Made by a program: the position numbers and the translations under genes. Of a stretch of 22,578 nucleotides of DNA, positions 1-7,978 are shown one piece after another. How positions within the stretch are numbered: position 1 is the first letter of the stretch; every line of letters starts with the position of its first letter. The notes under the pieces were generated by a model. It was not told where the DNA came from, searched no databases, and worked only from the letters and a program-made list of their open reading frames with translations. Origin of the DNA: Gymnopus androsaceus JB14 (Eukaryota; Basidiomycota; Agaricomycetes; Agaricales; Omphalotaceae); the NCBI GenBank assembly GCA_009733575.1, contig ML770052.1:1-22578 (forward strand), written 5' to 3'.

Positions 1-1848
1 GCGCGAATGACTTTTCTGCCACAAGTGAATTAGCGTCATCAACAGCCATCAGAACCCTGACTAACCATGCGTAGCCTACAGCTTGGACGATACTGTCGAC
101 GACACTTCTTTCGCAGATTTCAATATTTCGGCGACTCCTTCCAACGTCTTCGATGTGATGAGCGACATCTTGGCGATCAACTCTGCATTAAAAGTACGCA
201 CTCATTAGTCGACTCAACATTCCAGGAGTCCTAAAACAGACTTTTAGATCCATCTCCTTCCGTGGTCCCCAGTAAGCTTCAATAATCCTGACACCAGTGA
301 TGCGATGGTTTGACAATCTGCAAAATTTACAGCCGCGCTGGATGAAAACTGGTGACGCCATGAATGGTGGATCTTTGAGCACCGATATGGTTCAATATTG
401 TTGAGTCTCATTTCTACTGAAAACCTCCGATTAGACTAAAACTACGAATCAGATGCGACTTATCTTTTCAAGGCAGTCGAAGCATGGGACGCAAAAGGTT
501 TCCCTGTTTACGCGGTCTCCATCCAAGTGCGCCACGTTCCAGATGCCAATAGCTCATATCTTTATTCTTCCTTTCCTTCAATTTTAGAACGAGGTCTTGA
601 ACAGCAATCCTACTTATCCTACAGCGTTGTTTACCCCCGCTGTTGAGGGTCAAGTTGGCACAATGCTCAGGACTTTGTTGAATAGCAGCTCGTTATCTGC
701 AGTGAAGATCATTGGATACGAGGTGAGTTTCTGTCGTCGTTTTCGCTGAACGATTGCTTACTTTGGTCGTCTCTAGCATAACTGGAATGATGCTACTACC
801 TATCCGGTTGAGCTGGTACGGATTGCGCTCCCGTTCTTTAAATAAATGGTATGCTGAGTTAAATCTGCCATGCACTCAGATGGAAGCTGCAGAGAGTGCT
901 TTTGATGGTGTAGCGTGAGTTCATTGCGAACTCGAAGTATATGGCATTCCTGATTGCATGGTCTAGATTCCATTGTTATGGCGGCACTGTGGACGAGCAA
1001 TCGGACTTTTACGCCCTCTATCCCTCAAAGGTTACTGTTTTGCCCTTCTTTGATTCAACTTACTAACAGAAACCTCTCTCCAGGAAATATACTTCACTGA
1101 ATGTTCTGGTACACCGGGTACAGATTGGTGGATGGATATCAAGGTTCATCGCTGGTTATGCTATTCTGAGCAGTTGGTTCAACGACCCCCCAAATTTTAG
1201 TACTCGATGGACACATTGTGAGGATTCGTCGAAACCACTGTTTATCGCTTAGGCGCATGCTAATATATGAATCCAATAGATGGATTGGAGGTCTTGCTAA
1301 CTGGGCTCGCACAGTACGGAATTTCTGCTATTCAAATAATATTTTATTGAACACTTTGTATCAGGGTCTCATGTGGAACATCGCCGAGGACGAGGCAGCC
1401 CTTCCCCTACTTCCTACCGCCAACGACTGCGTTGATGGATGTCGTGGAATTGTCACCATCAATACCAATGGCACATACGTTCTCAACCAAGAGTTCTATG
1501 GTTTAGCACAGGCCTCCAAGGCAATCATACCGAAAGACATCGGGGGTCCTTTCGGACAGCGTATCGAGAATACTGTAGAAGGCTCCGCCAATTGGGCCCT
1601 CATTGTTGGGTCGTATATGACCGGAAGAGTTAGCTCAACTTCGAACAGATACTCACTGGTGGTCTTGAACTGTGCGTCGGTGATTTATGACGAACTGAAC
1701 TAATGTTTTTATAGGGGACGACAGCTCCGCTACCGGGACTGTAACTCCAGTTTCGGTGCCCACTACTATCGAATTTCGCGGTGTTTGCGCTTCGTATACC
1801 TTCCCTGTTGGCGTTACTACCCTGACGTGGTATGCTGAGGCTGAGTAA
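1..1848 (+). CDS. GH30 endo-beta-1,6-glucanase, 3' part (5' end outside window)
   Basis: Likely secreted retaining glycosidase of family GH30 (fungal endo-beta-1,6-glucanase branch), which cuts beta-1,6-glucan of fungal walls. Splicing exons 1-24, 75-193, 248-271, 333-399, 453-526, 588-722, 777-815, 880-914, 967-1030, 1084-1143, 1201-1217, 1280-1313, 1365-1671 and 1715-1848 gives one uninterrupted frame of about 376 residues ending at TAA 1846-1848. All 13 introns have GT..AG ends and are 43-64 nt. Visible family motifs in order: NDFSAT, SLDD, LLPWSPPRWMKTGDAMNGG, KGFPVYAVSIQNE (acid/base Glu at 591-593), FHCYGG, EIYFTECSG (nucleophile Glu in TEC, exon 1084-1143), NWARTGLMWNIAEDE and a C-terminal beta-domain ending TWYAEAE. 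The family norm after the acid/base Glu is Pro; here it is Val. The N-terminus and any signal peptide lie upstream. The gene looks functional. Exact sub-specificity is inferred. Confidence 0.9.
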
Positions 1849-2184
1849 AATGCCTATAGAAGCAGTGATAGAAGCAGGGCTTCTGAAGGACGAAAGCCAG
1901 AGCAGGCCTGGTCGTATACATATGTTATGCATTTTAGGAACTACATTATATTCCGTACCATTCGTTTTGGATTTTCATTGTACGGAGAGCAGACTAAGAG
2001 CAAATGCCACCTTTGGGCGTGCTAGACCTTCCGACAAGGATTTGCACATTTAGACCGAAATTTCATTGCCTTTGTCATGAGAATCGTAATTGTAACCAGT
2101 AAATACAATGAAGCGTCCAATAATCATGCAATGCAAGGGTATAAAAATGAGAGCCAAATGCAAAAATAGTCCATGCAAGATTCA
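1849..2184. other. Convergent intergenic region, no gene seen
   Basis: Shared 3' flank between the plus-strand glucanase and the minus-strand channel gene. No conserved coding frame, RNA gene or repeat was recognised; it presumably holds both 3' UTRs and polyadenylation sites. Confidence 0.5.
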
Positions 2185-3475
2185 TCACTGCTCTTTATTT
2201 TTATTATTCTTGTCGCTCTGAACCTCCTCCATCAACACCTGCTCCAACCTCTCACACAGCTTCCCAAGTATCCAACTCGACTCGTTCTCCCCAGTAAACA
2301 ACGGTCCTTCATCTCCAAGCCAAATCCAATGCCGATTATGGGGTTGCGATTTCCCTTTTTCGGAGGGATCCGAATGTGTAGTCGCCGACCTCAATCCATC
2401 CAGACCTTTTGGTCCGTTCCCCAAAAGCCCCACCCAGCGCTTCCAATCTTCCCAATCATACTTTCTTGGAGGCTGCTTCCCAAGGTCTTTCAAAACAAGC
2501 CTAATTTCTCTTGCCAACTGAGCAGCCATGCTATCCCCGTGGCCACGTTCCTCCTCAACCGTCTCCACTGCTTCACCGAGCTTATCGATATCCCCCCGAA
2601 TCCCTTTACTATTGCGACTAGGGTCAGGCACCGCGCCCTCTTCTATCTCCCTGGCATTCTCCTCGTTTACGGCCTTTTCGACATTCTTGATGGACCAGAA
2701 TCCCTTTTTTTTGGGGGACTTTTTGTTGTTAATAGAACGTTCGGGCAGGATCGTTCTCTGGCCGAGCCACATTGTGCCTTTTTGGATTAGTGTGACGACG
2801 GTATCTCCAATGTTGGATATGAGGATAGTGACAGAAGGAACAGCTATGAGAGTCCATAGGACAAAAAAGGGTTTATCAGCGTTAGATTGAGGGACTAAGT
2901 CGCCATAGCCGATTGTCGTAAGGGAGGTGTAGGTGAAGTATAGCGAAGTTCCGTAGGTCCAGCTCTTTGTGGGGTAAGTTTACTTTCAATGTACGGAAAA
3001 GGATTCAGAGGAAACTCACTTTGGTGAAAAAGAAGACCATTGCACCCAAGAACCACACAAGGAGAAACACAAAAGTGGAAACCCCCAAAGAATTGTATTT
3101 TCTTGTAAACTCTGCTCGCTCAGCCACTTTTGGCATCGTGTCGAACTCGGCCTGCAAAGCGTCATAGTCATCCGAATGTTGAGCGGTCTTGGCGATCTCA
3201 TCTATCCCACGATCTCGCTCCTTCGCCGTCCGTCTGTGCATCATCTTAACTCCTCCGCGTTCAAGGACGAGGCCGCGAACGCTGCCTATGACTATACCTA
3301 TCAGCAGTATACCTCCGGTTGCGTATGGGATGAGTACGCCTTTTCCAGCAGAGGTATGGAGAGGAAAGTCGGATCCAAGCCCAATGGTCAAGAGAGTATA
3401 ATCGGCCCAATATACGGCTAATGCTTCAATAGAACATATCAAGTACCCTGACACCAAGTCTGCCCAGAAGGTCAC
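2185..3475 (-). CDS. TOK-type outward-rectifier K+ channel, N-terminally truncated
   Basis: Potassium channel of the fungal two-pore TOK family, in which one subunit carries two pore domains in the plasma membrane. Two exons, 3475-3020 and 2964-2185 (stop TCA complement at 2187-2185), are joined across a 55-nt intron 3019-2965. The first exon has pore 1 (YWADYTLLTIGLGSDFP), one or two membrane segments (GGILLIGIVIGSV; VFLLVWFLGAMVFFF) and a charged linker. The second exon has pore 2 (TSLTTIGYGD), a following membrane segment (FFVLWTLIAVPSVTILI) and a long charged cytoplasmic tail rich in Lys and Glu. About 411 residues are visible, whereas the family usually has some five membrane segments before pore 1. 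In this frame there is no ATG ahead of pore 1, and a stop lies at 3484-3482. The next 200 bases upstream encode nothing channel-like. Either distant 5' exons were separated by insertion or rearrangement, or the gene is a truncated pseudogene. Confidence 0.8.
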
Positions 3476-3696
3476 GTAGTTTCAATTCGTAAATTCAAAG
3501 TGAACATTCGTTCAGGTCAAGATTGTAAGTAGTTAAGTAGTACTGTATGTATAGTATTCTGTATATCTGTACAACATCGAAAAAAGTACAAGAGGCTATG
3601 TGCCATACAAATATAAAAAAACTCTACCTGGGTATCGTATGGAGAATTATTGGATTGTAGTATGTGGTCAAATATCTAGTGTCCGTAAAGCCCACA
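3476..3696. other. Breakpoint region between channel remnant and TET/JBP gene
   Basis: AT-rich stretch with no coding frame on either strand. The missing N-terminal half of the minus-strand channel should begin here but does not. It is therefore the likely position of an insertion or rearrangement boundary. No clear terminal inverted repeat or target duplication could be picked out by eye. Confidence 0.35.
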
Positions 3697-5969
3697 ATGG
3701 CAAAAAAAGAAACACCCTTCAGCTCTGGTGATCCGGCTACCCCAGCACACATAGAACCAACTGCAGAATGGCTTCAAGAGCCGCTTTTCATGCAAGGCAA
3801 ACCGGTGAGTTGCATTCCCTGACTTCATCAATAGCTTCATTTCCTTCTCCTTGAGGCGCAGGAGGTGGTGGAGGCGGAGCGGTGAGCAACGATGATGATG
3901 AGGAAGCTTGAGATTGATTTCTTTCGTCGAACTCTTGGCAGCTCTCTTGCCCAGGAGCTGGTGGAGGAATCAACGAGAACAAGGCTGACAGGGGTTTCAC
4001 CGACGATGAAAAGGAACCCCCAGTAATATCATTACCATCCACATTGTTGGCTTCAATAGTTTGTAATAACAAGGAATTCAGCACGTATCTTCTCGAGCCC
4101 GGAACACCGATAGTTGGACCCAAACCTTTTGACATCAATGCTGTGCTCCGCAAAGCTGTCAGCTCCAAGACCAACAACTCACACCTCACCCATCAGGTCA
4201 CTCTTGAAGGTGATCTTTCCGACCTCTCCAATATTGAAGACAACGATGACGATGTAGACCTTGAGTCTGAAGACAAATCCTCCCATTCAGCCAACACTCA
4301 GACTCCCACCACCTCCACTGCTAAACCACACAGTGACAAAGCTTCTGGCCAGGGTTCTGCAGCATGATGTATGCGTAAAACTCTTCGGAAAAGAGGAAAG
4401 CAATTAGATGAGCGCAATATGGTACAAAAGCAGCTGCAAACTATGGTAAAGGGAGTGGCGAGATGCAAGGCAGCGAGGGCCAAGACAATTCTCACCAAAG
4501 AGGGATTCAAGACAGAGAAGCTTCAGGAGGATGGTCAGGTCTCTGCCAGCGTCTGGACAAGCTTCTCCCCGAAGTTGAGGCCCTTCTAGGTGATGAACAC
4601 GTAAGGATGGACAGGGGTTAACCCCTGGGCTGGAATAGCCCTAACCTCACCCTTACCCTCCATACCCTTACCCTTCAAACCTCCAGTTTTTACTAAGGGT
4701 TTTGGACAGAATGATGTACCACTCATGAGGCTTTGGGTAAAATAGATATAATAACACTTGAGAACATCTTTATGGATAAGTTGAAGATTATAGGACATCA
4801 TGAGATGTATATATCATCAATTTAAAAAGGGAGGGTTTTGAAGGCTTCAACCCCTACCCTTACCCTCCATACCCTTGGGTCAAAAACCCCGGGTTGACCC
4901 CTACCCCTGTCCATCCTTATGAACACGAGGTGCAAGTAGTCAATTGGGATGGAAAGTACGTATTCCCAGTTAAGATCTTTTTCACCTAGTCTCATTTTTA
5001 TTTCAAAGAGAGCCATTTGCTATCTGCGACTGTGAAGGTCGTGTCATATCTGTTCTAGCCGGAAAGCCTACCGACGAGAACTGGGATCCCTTGATGAACA
5101 AACTCCACAAATTCGTCCGTAATGCCAGGAAGAAGATGAGCTTCTCCAAGAAGCAGAAGGCGAATAAGCGTGGCCCATTTCCTTCAGTCTCAGTGGGTAA
5201 TTCATTTGGAGGCAGTAGTCAGGTAAGTCTCTGCTCCTAGCTTCATCTGTTTCTTTAGTCTGATCCTGGCGACAGCAACCTGGTACTATGGCATTTTATG
5301 ACGTGACCAACAGGCTCATTCTTGTGAGTCTAATTGCCTCACCGGTTTCCAACGGTTAGTAGGGTTTACCAATAGTGAGTACTATCTCCTTATCACTGAG
5401 CATAGCGGCGCTCTTACGTTTACTCAGGTGTATTCCAGTGCTTTGCTATGAATATGTTTGACCTGTACAGGACCACTCTTGATGCTCTCTTTGCTTCCAA
5501 CTCTAAGCTTATAAATTGGTTCCCAAGCAGTACATTTGCAGGCTGCTCATTCAACATGGGACCTTTCACTGCTACATGGCCTCACACTGACAGCTACAAC
5601 CTTGCTTTTGGCTGGTGTGCAATTACAGCCCTAGGCAACTTTGATCCGGATTGCGGAGGACACCTGATTTTCTGGGACCTGGGCCTTGTCATCCGGTTCC
5701 CTCCTGGTTCCACCATTCTTATTCCGTCAGCTCTCCTCACGCACTCAAACACTCCCATTAATCAGGGTGAGGAAAGGTACTCGATTGTTCAATATTCTTC
5801 CTCTGGACTTTTTAGATGGGTTTACAACGGCTTCAAATCAGGCAAGGACTTCATGGAGACCGCCTCTCCTACTGAGAAGAGGAAGCATGAGGAGGATAGG
5901 AAGGCTCGGTGGGGAAATGGACTGGGAATGTTTTCATTTTGGAAGGACATCTGTTCAAAATACACTTAA
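3697..5969 (+). pseudogene. Fungal TET/JBP-type 2OG-Fe(II) dioxygenase, decayed, core intact
   Basis: Member of the fungal TET/JBP dioxygenase expansion; relatives oxidise 5-methylcytosine in DNA. Proposed parts: exon 3697-3804 (start ATG 3697, MAKKETPFSSGD), then 3942-4955 interrupted by a MITE, then 5009-5222, 5274-5374 and 5428-5969. Motifs: VVNWDGK then PFAICDCEGRVISVLAGKP, QQPGTM, RLVGFTN, then the catalytic core NMGPFTATWPHTDSYN (HxD, His 5583-5585, Asp 5589-5591), GGHLIFWDLGLVIRFPPGST, distal His in LLTHSN (5742-5744), and Arg 5775-5777 in ERYSIVQY, expected to bind 2-oxoglutarate. Damage: in-frame TGA 4365-4367 (after SGQGSAA, before the basic MRKTLRKRGK stretch); a frame break near 4533-4543 that removing 11 nt would resolve; the 4602-4919 insertion; and a one-base shift near 5322, after which CESNCLTGFQRLVGFTN is in another frame. 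An ATG inside exon 5428-5969 (5448) leaves a 173-aa core-domain ORF. Family call is strong; substrate is inferred. Confidence 0.82.
4602..4919. mobile_element. 318-bp MITE (hAT-like or KDZ-like) with 8-bp target duplication
   Basis: Terminal inverted repeats are TAAGGATGGACAGGGGT at 4602-4618 and its complement ending at 4919. The direct repeat TGAACACG lies immediately outside both ends (4594-4601 and 4920-4927). Removing the element and one repeat restores the host frame ..LLGDEHEVQVVNW.., which supports the borders. No coding capacity. A 21-bp C-rich sequence occurs twice in direct orientation inside (4649-4669 and 4856-4876). An 8-bp duplication is typical of hAT elements and has also been reported for other fungal superfamilies, so the class is inferred. 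Confidence 0.9.
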
Positions 5970-6002
5970 TTTAATCATTCCATAGAATTCTTGCAGTTTA
6001 TT

Positions 6003-6244
6003 CAGCTAACCTTCTCATGCAATATACACATATACACTTGACTTACTAACTGAACCTTCTCATGCAGTATACGCATATACGCTTGAGTTGTTGATTGAAT
6101 AACGGTCATAAAAAATGCAGCAGAGCTCAGACTTCACCGGTAACATGGTTTATTCAGCTAACCTTCTCATGCGATATACACATATACACTTGACACATTG
6201 ATTGTATAGTGGTCGTAAAAAATGCAACAGAGCTCAGGCTTCAT
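6003..6244. repeat. Degenerate tandem repeat after the TET/JBP gene
   Basis: The motif AACCTTCTCATGC followed by alternating ATATACACATATACAC recurs starting at 6008, 6053 and 6160. The last two copies also share a tail containing GGTC(A/G)TAAAAAATGCA and AGAGCTCAG. Probable 3'-flank duplication; function unknown. Confidence 0.8.
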
Positions 6245-6791
6245 TTGGCTTCATTGAATCTGGAATCCAAAGTTTTGAAATCAAACCTTGAGTTTGGGGC
6301 ACCCAGCCAAAGCACCATCAAAATTAATCTTTACACATCTCGCAATTCTGCAGAGGCCGTGATACTTATGTATTAACCTTGGTACGTCCTGCTGTCATTC
6401 TAGTAATGCAGTCAATTTGCTATAGACTCTAAGATTTCCTATTTGGATCCTATTCCGGCTTATTTGATACATTCTTGCTGCACGGAAGACAATAGACATT
6501 GCACTTTGTCAGTATCATGTACATCTTATCAAGTTAGATTCCGGGTTGTTTTCTAGTTATACGCTAGTGATTTATCAGCTAAAATTGTATAGTGTATGCA
6601 TAACACTCTTAAAATTTAATCCCGATACATCCAAATGACTATTTACTATTTCAATGTCGAGCAGAACATTGCTTTGTCGTTTCCGCTCACCAGCACTAAG
6701 GCTTAAGCGCCCGTTTGGCGCTACTCCAATTGAACTCTGAAGTCACATGTGAGTTTAGTTCTTTTCTTGCTCTGAGCTCTCACATTGCGCC
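6245..6791. other. Non-coding stretch, possible element end near 6709
   Basis: No gene seen on either strand. At about 6709-6723 the sequence GCGCCCGTTTGGCGC forms a short perfect palindrome arm pair around CGTTT, which resembles the tip of a transposon terminus. No matching partner or target duplication was found. Confidence 0.35.
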
Positions 6792-7071
6792 ATGACAGAC
6801 TCAAAGCCCCCATATGTCTTCATTATTCGCTTCAATGTTTTTACTAACATTCCTCCCAAGACCTGACGATTCCAATTTCATTGTAGAGCTTACCATGGCA
6901 GATACGAAGCCTTTGTACGTCTTTATTTTTTGCTCTAAATCTTATATTAACATTCCCTTCCAAAAAGATACAATGAGTTCAATCTCAAACGACAGCCAGC
7001 CACAACGGACTCGAAGCCTTTGTACATCGCTGTTTTTTTTTGTCTCAAATTTTCTACTAACCTTCTTACAG
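6792..7071 (+). repeat. Triplicated exon-intron unit, about 103-110 bp
   Basis: Three tandem diverged copies beginning near 6792, 6895 and 7005. Each has GA(C/T)(T/A)C(A/G)AAGCC, then a T-rich intron-like tract with an ACTAAC/ATTAAC branch-like motif and a CTTCCxA/CTTACAG end. It looks like repeated duplication of a first exon together with its intron. Confidence 0.6.
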
Positions 7072-7340
7072 ATTTGATGAGCTCCGTCTCAAGGACGCAC
7101 AGCCGATTGTTGATCAAAACGGTGAAGCCATTGCAGATTTGTGCAACCAGCTACCGACTGTAGTGTTGGCATTTTGATGAGACTGGGTGGCATCTTCATA
7201 CGAAGAGAACTCTAGTTCCAGGCTTTGACAAAGGAGTCCCATTCTCCAAGGCCGACTCATCTCTTCCTCAGAGAGTCCCGTTCATTGATACAGCTGATCC
7301 ATCAACGGGGCAGCATATCCGATTCCACATACTTGATTAG
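6792..7340 (+). pseudogene. Unrecognised small gene, triplicated first exon and frameshift
   Basis: Family not recognised. A coding stretch from 7072 (after a CTTCTTACAG acceptor) reads FDELRLKDAQPIVDQNGEAI and on to LCNQLPTVVLA. The frame then shifts by one near 7165-7170, and an open frame 7170-7340 reads HFDETGWHLHTKRTLVPGF and on to DTADPSTGQHIRFHILD, ending at TAG 7338-7340. Upstream, three similar units each encode (M)xDxKP followed by a GT-rich donor-like site and a pyrimidine-rich tail: ATG at 6792, ATG at 6895, and ACG (from ATG?) at 7005. The peptide runs of acidic and basic residues look like real protein rather than chance. It lies on the same strand between the TET/JBP gene and the KDZ relic and may belong to the same element. 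Role unknown. Confidence 0.4.
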
Positions 7341-7347
7341 GCACCCA

Positions 7348-7505
7348 ACCCGTCCATACACAACTCCTCCAGCCTCTATCTACCTCCTCACCACTCGCGT
7401 GCAATGTTTTCCCCACCCGTCCATACACAACTCCTCCAGCCTCTATCTACCTCCTCACCACTGGCGTGCAACGTTTTCCCCACCCGTCCATATGCAACTC
7501 CTCCA
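7348..7505. repeat. 67-bp tandem repeat, 2.3 copies
   Basis: Full copies 7348-7414 and 7415-7481 and a partial copy from 7482 start with ACCCGTCCATA and run through CTCCTCCAGC to GTTTTCCCC. They differ at only a few positions, so the duplication is recent. Overlapping plus-strand frames through it are repeat artefacts. Confidence 0.9.
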
Positions 7506-7978
7506 GCGAAACTTTTGAAACTGTGCGCTCATGCGCGTTCATGCATGTTCATATGTGCTCAAGCTATTCATTGGCTTCCTTACCCATTCACACAAATCTT
7601 CCAACGGAACTAGTGAAACCGTGCACTAGGAACCTTGTGGTCGTGGCGTGTTTTGTTCTCGTTCTCGTCCTTGTTATCATCCTCTTCCTCTTCCATTTGC
7701 AGCGCTCCCATCCCCACGTACATTCGCCCGAACTTGTGCTTTGAGGGATAGAATTTTTTTGGACGGTTCTAGAGTCTCTAATTAGTTGTTATGTGTTTTG
7801 TGTCTTGTCCCATCCTTGTTCCTGCCCTGTAGTCTGGCGTTTTGTACTTTTTGTGATATTGGTTATTTTTGAAAAACAATATCAATTATCATGCTGTTTT
7901 TCAAAAACGTTTTGTCGCTGGACATAGGGCCCATTAATTTAGTAAGTTAAGCGCTCAAACTCAATCTCTGTTCACTCG
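7506..7978 (+). other. No confident gene; hydrophobic ORF tail and a hairpin
   Basis: An ORF reaching 7744 ends with a strongly hydrophobic stretch (VVVACFVLVLVLVIILFLF) followed by basic residues. Its start lies in the 67-bp repeat, and pyrimidine-rich Agaricomycete DNA easily yields such Leu/Val/Phe runs, so it is not called as a gene. The rest up to 7978 shows no coding frame. Confidence 0.35.
7866..7907. repeat. Perfect 13-bp inverted repeat (hairpin)
   Basis: TTTTTGAAAAACA at 7866-7878 and its exact complement at 7895-7907, with a 16-nt spacer. It sits about 70 bases upstream of the first coding frame of the KDZ relic. It could be a structured 5' element or a remnant of a small inverted-repeat insertion. 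Confidence 0.75.

Noticed and set aside
2173..2890. Plus-strand ORFs opposite the TOK channel tail
   Set aside because: Antisense shadows of the clear channel coding sequence on the minus strand.
4586..5016. Minus-strand ORFs 4586-4801 and 4822-5016
   Set aside because: They lie in or across the MITE and its C-rich internal repeats and have no protein-like features.
7225..7613. Overlapping ORFs through the 67-bp tandem repeat
   Set aside because: Several frames stay open only because the repeat lacks stops; the peptides repeat with the DNA.
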